Part shown: positions 26,928 through 33,881 of the stretch, one piece after another
How positions within the stretch are numbered: position 1 is the first letter of the stretch
Layout: each line of letters begins with the position of its first letter
Assembly (NCBI GenBank): GCA_026391215.1
Contig: JAPLDX010000018.1
Location: forward strand, 1 to 45,819
Reading direction: 5' to 3'
Length of the DNA stretch: 45,819 nt
DNA from: Bacteroidia bacterium
Lineage (GTDB): Bacteria > Bacteroidota > Bacteroidia > Bacteroidales > VadinHA17
Notes under the pieces: model-generated
Seen by the model: only the letters and a program-made list of their open reading frames with translations
What the model was told of the DNA's origin: nothing
Database searches by the model: none
Position numbers and translations under genes: made by a program

Positions 26928-28097
26928 CTACTTAATAAGGTACCATAGCTTCCCTAACCTGTGCGGATAATAAAGAATCGCTTTCCATCCACTGCTGCAA
27001 TTATACCTCTTTTTCATGAAACTAATTGAAGGGAAAAGATCCCCCAGGAGGAAAAGCATCTTTCTGTGAATTCCCGGAATCTCCTTCAACGTATTCCTGT
27101 ATGGTAATGCCTTATCAGGAGAAGGATTATTTTTCGGGCATTTTAGGAAGGATACAAACTTTTCAGCTGAATCAGGATTATGCCATTTTTCAATAAAACC
27201 ATCAAAAAATCCAGGGAAAGTTATTCCCCAGAAATCTCTCAGGATTTCAAGCTTCCCTGTAATTATTTCACTGATACCTGCCTGATCGGCTAACCCTGGC
27301 AGATCTTTGTTTATGATCTCATTCCTGAACCTGTCAAGCAGGACAACGAGATCGGTATAAAGCCGTAATTGTGATTCGTTGTTCATTTCATGGTAATGGA
27401 GATGTTTTACGAGGTAAAGAAATAAAAGCTTTGCTTTCGGGATATAAGTCCGCTCCCCGTTAATTTCTGTTTCAAAAGTGTCTTCATATAGCATTTTTGT
27501 CAGATCGTTTTTCCCGGCGCCGAAAAGCTCATGATGTATCTCTATTGAAAATCCGTTTTTAAGAAGTGAAGGCAGATGCTTCCCGGTATGCGTAATAATA
27601 AGATTATGAAAGTAAGACTTAACAGGCAGTGATTCAAATCCATCAGCCATCAGAAGCTCTCGTGCTTTTATACAGTTCTCCTTTGAGATAAGAACATCCA
27701 CATCTGTCATCTGCCGCAGCCCTTTATTCCCATAGACTGACATTTCAAGAGCCAGCCCCTTCAGAAGTACTGTTTTAATACCTGCCTTGTTCAGCAGATT
27801 CAGAACTCCTTTCATTTCACACATGTGTCTGGTATTCCTGGTAAGGCTCAGCATCAGGATGTTATGAAGAAATTTGGCTATCTCCTCTGGTATATACCGG
27901 AGAAATCCCAGCTCTTCGAGATTATGATATGCAAGTGCTCCCACTCCGTGTGCATTGGCAAGATCAGCAAAATATTTCCAGTCAACTGTTCCTGATACAC
28001 GGGTTTTTAATTTTTCTGTATGTTCACTGGAGAATTCAAGCCGGCATAACCCGATAAGCAATATCTCTTCGTTCCTTATAATAAGGTTATTGTTCAT
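26928..28097 (-). CDS. Nucleotidyltransferase-family protein (PF14907-type)
   Basis: A 389-residue protein of the uncharacterised nucleotidyltransferase family NTP_transf_5. LLKGLALEMSVYG (from 111) and MTDVDVLI with D132 and D134 form the expected G/D-x-D metal site of the polymerase-beta fold. HEIHHELFG-like IEIHHELFGAG and LLFLYLVKHLHYHEMN continue the family pattern. Its start overlaps the ABC exporter stop (ATGA), and it ends a five-gene minus-strand cassette. In some phosphorylated lasso-peptide clusters such proteins act with an HprK-like kinase on the peptide C terminus, so a transfer of phosphate or nucleotide to a peptide is plausible here. The substrate is unknown. Confidence 0.78.
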   Translation of the reverse strand: MNNNLIIRNEEILLIGLCRLEFSSEHTEKLKTRVSGTVDWKYFADLANAHGVGALAYHNLEELGFLRYIPEEIAKFLHNILMLSLTRNTRHMCEMKGVLNLLNKAGIKTVLLKGLALEMSVYGNKGLRQMTDVDVLISKENCIKARELLMADGFESLPVKSYFHNLIITHTGKHLPSLLKNGFSIEIHHELFGAGKNDLTKMLYEDTFETEINGERTYIPKAKLLFLYLVKHLHYHEMNNESQLRLYTDLVVLLDRFRNEIINKDLPGLADQAGISEIITGKLEILRDFWGITFPGFFDGFIEKWHNPDSAEKFVSFLKCPKNNPSPDKALPYRNTLKEIPGIHRKMLFLLGDLFPSISFMKKRYNCSSGWKAILYYPHRLGKLWYLIK

Positions 28098-29881
28098 CTG
28101 GTAAATCTGCTCGTCTGTTTCGAGTACATGTTAAAGTACATTCCGCCCATCTTCATCAGCTCATCATGTGTCCCGGATTCAATAATCTTTCCCTTATCAA
28201 GCACCATGATCCTGTCAGCCAGGCTCACGTTGCTGAACCTGTGGCTGATAAGGATTGTGGTCCGTCCTTTTACAATGTTCCTGAACCTGCTGAAAATATC
28301 AAATTCAGTATCCGCATCGAGGGCGCTTGAGGGTTCATCGAGTATAAGTACCGGGGCGTCCCTGAAAAGAGCCCTGGCGAGAGCCAGCTTCTGCCATTCA
28401 CCCCAGCTGAGTTCGCGGCTGTCGTCAAATAGATTTCCTATTAAAGTGGAATATCCGTTCGGAAGATTCCTGATAAGATCATTTATACCGGTGATTGATG
28501 CGGCTGAACTTAGTTTCTCATCAGGATTTAATTCATCAATATTACCAAGCCTGATATTCTCTCCGGCATTAAGATTATAAAGCATAAAATCCTGGAATAC
28601 GACTGAGAAGAACTTCCTGTATTGCTCCGGATCCATATTCTTTATATCATTCCCGTCATATTTTATTGATCCTGAATCAGGGTCATATAGTCGGCAAAGA
28701 AGCCGTACAAGGGTGCTTTTCCCGGCGCCGTTCGGCCCTACCAAAGCCATTATTTCCCCTTTCTTTATCTCAAATGATATATTATCAATCGTACTGATTA
28801 GATTTCCAGGATAGGTAAAAGAAAGATTATCAGCAGAAATGCTCTTTTTAAGGGCTTCTGGCAAAACCACAGGCTGGACTGCCTGTATATTTTCCTTAAG
28901 GTTCAGAAACTCAAAGGTATCTCCAATAAAAAGAGAATCCTCGTAAAGTCCTGCCACAGAGCCAAGAAGATCTTTAATGCAGACCATACCCTGCCTGAAT
29001 GCCATAAGGAACATAGCCATCTGGCCCAGGGAAATTGTACCATCTACCGTACGGCTGGCAATGAACAAAAGAGTGACAAGGACGGCAGCTGCCTTGAAAA
29101 GATCGGATACAAGCTCTATTAAGGCTCGCTTTTTTACGATCCTTATCTCCTCTTCTTTAGTTTTCAGGAAAGATTTCCTGAAAAGTGAAATAAAATAATT
29201 CCCGAGTCCGAATAATCTGATCTCCCTTGAAGGGCGGTCGCCGGTCAGAAGCCAGTTAAAATAGGAGGTCTTCCTGGCTTCAGGAGTCTGCTGACGCTGA
29301 AAATTATAAAGTACTCCGGCATAATGCAGGCGGAGCCAGATTCCCGGGATATTGAAAACAAGAAGGAGCACTGCGATTGTCCAGTGGAGGGTTATAAGCA
29401 CTCCGGCCATAAGGATCAGCGACAGGAGTCCCCTGACCATTGAAACCAGGTTATTTAGTATACTGTTAGGCCGCCATGGAGCTTCCCTTGCAGCCCTGGC
29501 AAGACAATCAAAATATTCAGGTTTCTCAAAATTTATCAGGTCAAGTTTTACAGCTTTGGCATGAAGCAGATTATACATATATGCTTCGAGCTTCATTGAT
29601 TGTTTCTTGCGGACAAAATTGCCAAAGTCGGTAAAAGCTTCATCAAGGAACCAGACAATAACCACGGCTACGATGAGCCATATAATATTATCTATTGATG
29701 TTTGAGGTGCCTCCGATACAGCCCTGGTTATCCCATCTATCAAACCTTTCAGCAGCCATATCAGGACGAGCGGCAAAAAACTCCGTACAAGAGAAATGGA
29801 AAAGTTTGTCAGAGCCCAGCCCGGAGCACTTTGCCAGACAAGTTTAATGGCCTCCCTGAAGTATTTGATAGTCCGGTTCAT
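28094..29881 (-). CDS. ABC exporter, fused membrane and ATPase domains
   Basis: A 595-residue half-transporter that would work as a homodimer to export a peptide or lipid. Six membrane helices are expected between about residues 15 and 310 (for example WALTNFSISLVRSFLPLVLIW and LLSLILMAGVLITLHWTIAV). The ATPase has Walker A GPNGAGKST (382-390), Q-loop VFQDFMLYNLNAGENI, an altered signature LSWGEWQ (491-497), Walker B VLILDEPSSALD and switch HRF. There is no N-terminal C39 peptidase domain. It starts 1 base after the S26-like gene and overlaps the nucleotidyltransferase gene, so export is coupled to the cassette. Confidence 0.9.
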   Translation of the reverse strand: MNRTIKYFREAIKLVWQSAPGWALTNFSISLVRSFLPLVLIWLLKGLIDGITRAVSEAPQTSIDNIIWLIVAVVIVWFLDEAFTDFGNFVRKKQSMKLEAYMYNLLHAKAVKLDLINFEKPEYFDCLARAAREAPWRPNSILNNLVSMVRGLLSLILMAGVLITLHWTIAVLLLVFNIPGIWLRLHYAGVLYNFQRQQTPEARKTSYFNWLLTGDRPSREIRLFGLGNYFISLFRKSFLKTKEEEIRIVKKRALIELVSDLFKAAAVLVTLLFIASRTVDGTISLGQMAMFLMAFRQGMVCIKDLLGSVAGLYEDSLFIGDTFEFLNLKENIQAVQPVVLPEALKKSISADNLSFTYPGNLISTIDNISFEIKKGEIMALVGPNGAGKSTLVRLLCRLYDPDSGSIKYDGNDIKNMDPEQYRKFFSVVFQDFMLYNLNAGENIRLGNIDELNPDEKLSSAASITGINDLIRNLPNGYSTLIGNLFDDSRELSWGEWQKLALARALFRDAPVLILDEPSSALDADTEFDIFSRFRNIVKGRTTILISHRFSNVSLADRIMVLDKGKIIESGTHDELMKMGGMYFNMYSKQTSRFTR

Positions 29882-29882
29882 A

Positions 29883-30314
29883 TTACCCTCTGTTTAATAC
29901 TTTCTTTAATCTGATTACAAACCAGACTAATAACCTGTTATAAAGATAATTGGGTTTACGGATAAGTTGATATCCGGATACTGTTCTTTTACCTGGTGCG
30001 CTTTCAACGCGGACAACTTTTCCCGCAACCTGATCTTTTAATACCGGCTGATCCTCATAAGCGCAGCTGTCGCCCCTGGTAATAAAGAATGTCTTACCCT
30101 CTTCACTGGTAATCCTTTTTAACCTGTGAACAACAAAACCTGCGTCTCTCTTCCATGATATGACTTCACCCGGAGCAGGATACTGATCATCAATAACAGG
30201 TTCTATATAAATTACAGATCCTGGTTTTATGGCAGGGTACATGCTGTAACCATCTGCTCTTATCCTGATGGTTTTACCCTCAGCCAGCAGAGAGAATCCA
30301 ACCTCCTTTACCAT
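29883..30314 (-). CDS. S24/S26-family peptidase (signal-peptidase-like)
   Basis: A small protein (143 residues from the ATG at 30314) with the S26 fold. The nucleophile S24 is in ADGYSMYPAIKPG. H63 in FVVHRLKRI stands where bacterial signal peptidases carry a lysine, as in the S26B branch. GDS (81-83) corresponds to the GDN box. A weakly hydrophobic C-terminal stretch (LLVWFVIRL) may touch the membrane. The kinase stop lies immediately before this start; a longer reading from 30353 would overlap the kinase by 38 bases. In this cassette it may remove a leader peptide before export. The role is inferred. Confidence 0.75.
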   Translation of the reverse strand: MVKEVGFSLLAEGKTIRIRADGYSMYPAIKPGSVIYIEPVIDDQYPAPGEVISWKRDAGFVVHRLKRITSEEGKTFFITRGDSCAYEDQPVLKDQVAGKVVRVESAPGKRTVSGYQLIRKPNYLYNRLLVWFVIRLKKVLNRG

Positions 30315-30315
30315 G

Positions 30316-31215
30316 TTATGATTGTCTCTGTTCATTTTCCAGGATAAATTCAATTACACTTCTGTCAGGCCGGAAAAAAAGTTTTGCAGCCGGAACGGAT
30401 GCAATCATTGCTGATACTGAATCAAGAAGCCTGGCAATTATTCCAGGATCCCAGTTATGCTGAATGCAATTCGCCATTATCATGCTTACACTTTCAGCGT
30501 CTTTCACCGGGACTATTTCGTTCCTCTCTCCATGTTCAATAATGAATATCCTGTCAAGTCTGGATCTATTTGGAACATCATTATTATATACCGGTGTATT
30601 GTACATGACATAACTCCTGCCTTCTCTGCGGAGGATAAGCCTGTCATCGTGGATGATCCTGGCGTCCTCCTTATCCCAGAGCTTTGCCATGGTTGTTTTC
30701 CCCTTGCCTGAAACACCGCAGAAAAGAAAGCCGTGACCGGCATGATCTGCTCCAGAAGCATGGATCATGATATCGCCATGAACCACAGTAAGGTAATAAA
30801 GGATCAATCCGTCAAGAGGATATTCCATCGGATCGGATTCTTTATTCGTATTATCGAACCATAGATCCCAGTCTTTTCCTGTAAGTGAATATTGCAAAAT
30901 CGCTTCCTTCCTTTCAGCTGAGCCAGGAAAGATAATTTTAATGAACAGATCATCATTGTATTTATAAATGCTCCAGAAATCATCATTTTTTTTTATGCGA
31001 ATACCATTCAGCTCTTCAACAAATGGAGCATCAAATACTTTTTCAGCCCGGTGAGGAAGAATAAACTGGCCGGAATGAACCCGGATCAGAATATCGGGTT
31101 TGTTTTCAAAACAGATGTACCCGGTCAATCTTTCAGAAGGAACCAATTCAGGTCCGTCAGTACCGCTTTCAAATCTGATATTATACCCGGCGATATTTAA
31201 ATTATAACCTTTCAT
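30316..31215 (-). CDS. HprK-like serine kinase-fold protein
   Basis: A 299-residue protein resembling the C-terminal kinase domain of HPr kinase/phosphorylase and the kinases of lasso-peptide clusters. The P-loop reads GVSGKGKTT (167-175), preceded by IMIHASGADHAGHGFLFC, and the acidic pair DD is at 190-191 in ARIIHDDRLIL. The first 130 residues have no match I recognise. No HPr or PTS genes are nearby, so carbon regulation is unlikely. Its position between a PqqD-like and an S26-like gene points to peptide phosphorylation. It starts 89 bases after the PqqD-like gene, and a repeat fills that gap. Confidence 0.75.
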   Translation of the reverse strand: MKGYNLNIAGYNIRFESGTDGPELVPSERLTGYICFENKPDILIRVHSGQFILPHRAEKVFDAPFVEELNGIRIKKNDDFWSIYKYNDDLFIKIIFPGSAERKEAILQYSLTGKDWDLWFDNTNKESDPMEYPLDGLILYYLTVVHGDIMIHASGADHAGHGFLFCGVSGKGKTTMAKLWDKEDARIIHDDRLILRREGRSYVMYNTPVYNNDVPNRSRLDRIFIIEHGERNEIVPVKDAESVSMIMANCIQHNWDPGIIARLLDSVSAMIASVPAAKLFFRPDRSVIEFILENEQRQS

Positions 31216-31216
31216 T

Positions 31217-31290
31217 CTTCGTTCTTCCTTTGTGTTGCACTTTGTACTCCTGTGTGGTTATTTTTATACCACTAAGGGACACTAAGGATA
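31217..31290 (+). repeat. Intergenic CTTTGYG-type repeat, copy 2
   Basis: CCTTTGTGTTGCACTTTGTA, CTCCTGTGTGGTTA and then ACCACTAAGGGACACTAAGG form a diverged copy of the element at 188-235. GTGGT and ACCAC are inverted around an AT loop. It fills the only sizeable gap inside the PqqD-kinase cassette. I looked here for a precursor peptide gene and found only a 7-codon frame on the minus strand. Confidence 0.45.
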
Positions 31291-31304
31291 TATGCTGTTT
31301 TTCA

Positions 31305-31592
31305 TTATTCTTTGATAATAAGGTATTTTGTCATTTCACTGAAAAATTCAAAAACATCGTTTGTTGCGTTCTTTTCATCAATATCATATTCTCTTATAAG
31401 GGCTTCAATCATATCTTCAACATTGGTTTCACCATCAATCAGTTCCCAGAGAAAAGCTCCGGTTTCATTAAGAGTATAGACACTGTTCATATCGGCAATA
31501 TTGTTGGTAACAGGAACAAGCACATATTCTTTCCCTGTTTTCCGTGTAACAACAGAAGGCGAATGCAGGGGGACAGATTTCAGATCAATCAT
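31305..31592 (-). CDS. PqqD-family peptide-recognition protein
   Basis: A 95-residue PqqD-like protein, a winged-helix fold (RRE) that holds the leader peptide of a ribosomally made peptide for tailoring enzymes. Pattern elements visible are PSVVTRKTGKEYVLVPV, the YTLNETGAFLWELIDGETNVEDM core and a closing DVFEFFSEMTKYLII helix. The ATG at 31592 is preferred to 31613, which only adds MIYNMVY. It is the first gene of the minus-strand cassette and divergent from rnr. TAAATTTG on the minus strand (31618-31611) fits a -7 element, without a clear -33 box. Confidence 0.85.
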   Translation of the reverse strand: MIDLKSVPLHSPSVVTRKTGKEYVLVPVTNNIADMNSVYTLNETGAFLWELIDGETNVEDMIEALIREYDIDEKNATNDVFEFFSEMTKYLIIKE

Positions 31593-31664
31593 ATATACCA
31601 TATTATAAATCAAATTTAGGAAAATAATAGTTCATTTTCTTACCTTCGCAAAAACCAAAAATTT

Positions 31665-33800
31665 ATGAGCAGGAAGGGAAATGGAAGAAAGAGATCAGGT
31701 ATTTCAAGAGAATCAGCCACAGAACAGATACTTTCAATATTATCAAGAAGTCCGGAGCAGGGATTCAACTACAAGCAGATCGCCAAAAGACTCAACATCA
31801 ATGAAACGTCTGATAAACAGATGATCTCTGAGATTTTAAAGGACCTTACAAAGAAAGGTACTGTCAAGGAGATCTACCAGGGAAAATTCAGCGCCAGGGT
31901 GAGCCGGGGATACATAACCGGTACAGTTGACATGACCAGGAGCGGTTACGGATTCATCACTTCTGATGATATTGAAGAGGATGTTTTTGTTTCTGCAAAA
32001 AACCTTCGCACAGCTCTTCACGGTGATAAGGTTAAAGTCTGGCTCTTCGCCAGGAAGAAAGGTTCCAGGCCGGAAGGTGAGGTTGTCGAGATCATTGAAA
32101 GATGGCGCACTTCATTCGTTGGAACCATCGAGATAATGCCAAATTTTGCTTTCCTTATTCCCGACAACAAAAATATGCCTTTCGACCTGTTCATTCCGAC
32201 TTCAAAACTGAACGGGGCGAAACAGGGACAGAAGGCTGTAGCAAAAGTCATTGACTGGGATCCCAAATCAAAGAATCCGGTTGCAGAGATCATTAATGTT
32301 CTTGGTGATCCCGGGCTGCATGAAACGGAAATGCATGCCATACTTGCAGAATTTGAACTTCCTTATCATTTTACCGATGATGTTGAACATGATGCCGAAA
32401 AGATCAATGCAGGTATCACTGAAAATGATATTAAATCACGCCGCGATTTCCGTGACGTACCGACATTCACAGTTGATCCGGAGGATGCAAAGGACTTCGA
32501 TGATGCCCTTTCATTCAGGCAGCTGGATAATGGCAATTATGAAGTCGGTGTCCATATTGCCGATGTGACACATTATGTAAAACCGGGTTCGCTCACAGAA
32601 GAAGAGGCTAAACAGAGGGCCACTTCGGTTTACCTTGTAGACAGGGTGGTGCCGATGCTTCCGGAAAGACTTTCAAATCATATCTGTTCACTGAGCCCTT
32701 CAGAGGATAAGCTTACCTATTCTGCTGTATTTGAGATGAATGAAAAAGCGGAGGTGATAAATGAATGGTTTGGAAGAACTATAATCAATTCGGATAAGCG
32801 GTTTTCGTACAAGGGGGCACAGTACGTAATAGATAAAGGAGAAGGTGATATGAAGGAACAGATCCTGGTTCTTCATAATCTTGCACAGCAACTCCGGAAA
32901 AAACGTTTTTCCTCAGGAGCTTTTCTCTTTGAAAAAACAGAAGTGCAGTTTGATCTGGATAAGGATGGAAAGCCGCTGGGTATAAGGTTCAGGGATATGG
33001 GCACTTCAAACCAGCTTATAGAGGAATTCATGCTGCTGGCAAACAGGCATGTTGCGGAATTTGTCGGAAAGAAATTAAGGGGAAAAACTTTTGTATACCG
33101 TATCCATGACAAACCCGATCCTGAAAAAATTGAGAACTTCAGCCATTTTATAACCAGGTTTGGCTACGAGCTCATTGAAGATGATAAAACATCACTGCCT
33201 AAGGCTATGAACAGGCTGCTGAATTCTGTGGCCGGTAAAAAAGAACAGAATATAATTGAAACTCTGGCTTTGAGAGCTATGGCAAAAGCGGTTTACTCAA
33301 CAGATAATATTGGTCATTTCGGGCTTTCATTTAAATATTATACACATTTTACGTCCCCGATAAGAAGATATCCCGATATGATGGCGCACCGGCTTCTGAC
33401 CGAATACCTGAATAATGAAAATCCGGGAGGAAAGGATAAATACGAAAAGCTGTGTGAACACTCTTCAAAGATGGAGCGTCTGTCTGCCGAAGCTGAGAGG
33501 GCTTCAGTCAAATATAAACAGGTGGAGTATATGAGCGATAAGACCGGGAAAGAGTTTGAAGGAATTATTTCAGGTGTTACGGAATGGGGCATTTATGTGG
33601 AAATAATTGAGAACCAGTGTGAAGGGATGGTCAATATACGGGAGCTTGGAGATGATTACTATGAGTATGATGAGGATAATTACTGTATCAGAGGCAGATC
33701 TACAGGAAAAGTATATACGTTAGGCGATAAAGTTACAATTGAGGTGGTGAAGGCAGATCTTCAGAAAAAACAGCTCGATTACAGACTGGTCTCTATCTGA
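31665..33800 (+). CDS. rnr: Ribonuclease R
   Basis: A 711-residue 3'-5' exoribonuclease that degrades structured RNA. An N-terminal winged-helix region (about 15-70) is followed by cold-shock domains (GYITGTVDMTRSGYGFI). The RNB catalytic domain has the metal-binding aspartates in DPEDAKDFDDALSF and the VGVHIADVTHYV and FTSPIRRYPDMMAH motifs. A C-terminal S1 domain begins near FEGIISGVTEWGIYVEI. The basic N terminus (SRKGNGRKRSG) is usual for this phylum. The TGA stop coincides with the first bases of the palindromic element at 33798. Confidence 0.96.
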   Translation: MSRKGNGRKRSGISRESATEQILSILSRSPEQGFNYKQIAKRLNINETSDKQMISEILKDLTKKGTVKEIYQGKFSARVSRGYITGTVDMTRSGYGFITSDDIEEDVFVSAKNLRTALHGDKVKVWLFARKKGSRPEGEVVEIIERWRTSFVGTIEIMPNFAFLIPDNKNMPFDLFIPTSKLNGAKQGQKAVAKVIDWDPKSKNPVAEIINVLGDPGLHETEMHAILAEFELPYHFTDDVEHDAEKINAGITENDIKSRRDFRDVPTFTVDPEDAKDFDDALSFRQLDNGNYEVGVHIADVTHYVKPGSLTEEEAKQRATSVYLVDRVVPMLPERLSNHICSLSPSEDKLTYSAVFEMNEKAEVINEWFGRTIINSDKRFSYKGAQYVIDKGEGDMKEQILVLHNLAQQLRKKRFSSGAFLFEKTEVQFDLDKDGKPLGIRFRDMGTSNQLIEEFMLLANRHVAEFVGKKLRGKTFVYRIHDKPDPEKIENFSHFITRFGYELIEDDKTSLPKAMNRLLNSVAGKKEQNIIETLALRAMAKAVYSTDNIGHFGLSFKYYTHFTSPIRRYPDMMAHRLLTEYLNNENPGGKDKYEKLCEHSSKMERLSAEAERASVKYKQVEYMSDKTGKEFEGIISGVTEWGIYVEIIENQCEGMVNIRELGDDYYEYDEDNYCIRGRSTGKVYTLGDKVTIEVVKADLQKKQLDYRLVSI

Positions 33801-33881
33801 CCCCCCATCCCCCCTAAAGGGGGGCTATTTGGGTTTCAAGCCCCCTTTAGGGGGCAGGCCAGCTTTAGCTGGCCGGGGGTT
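33798..33881. repeat. C-tract palindromic element, type 2, copy D
   Basis: Begins TGACCCCCC at the rnr stop and ends GGGGGTT inside ispG. It contains three hairpins: CCCCCCTAAAGGGGGG, GCCCCCTTTAGGGGGC and GGCCAGCTTTAGCTGGCC. The minus strand from 33879 to 33861 is identical over 19 bases to the right edge of the window. It fills the whole gap between two convergent genes and supplies the ispG stop codon. A terminator role for both genes is possible, but there is no T run. Confidence 0.8.

Noticed and set aside
30316..31215. HprK-like protein as a carbon-catabolite HPr kinase
   Set aside because: It lacks the usual N-terminal domain, no HPr or PTS gene is nearby, and the cassette context points to a peptide.
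31217..31304. Seven-codon minus-strand frame after the PqqD-like gene as a precursor peptide
   Set aside because: It is far too short for a leader plus core peptide and falls in repeat sequence.
31230..31619. Plus-strand open frame of 129 codons opposite the PqqD-like gene
   Set aside because: It is antisense to the PqqD-like gene and a repeat, and is rich in Phe, Cys and Asn with no domain.
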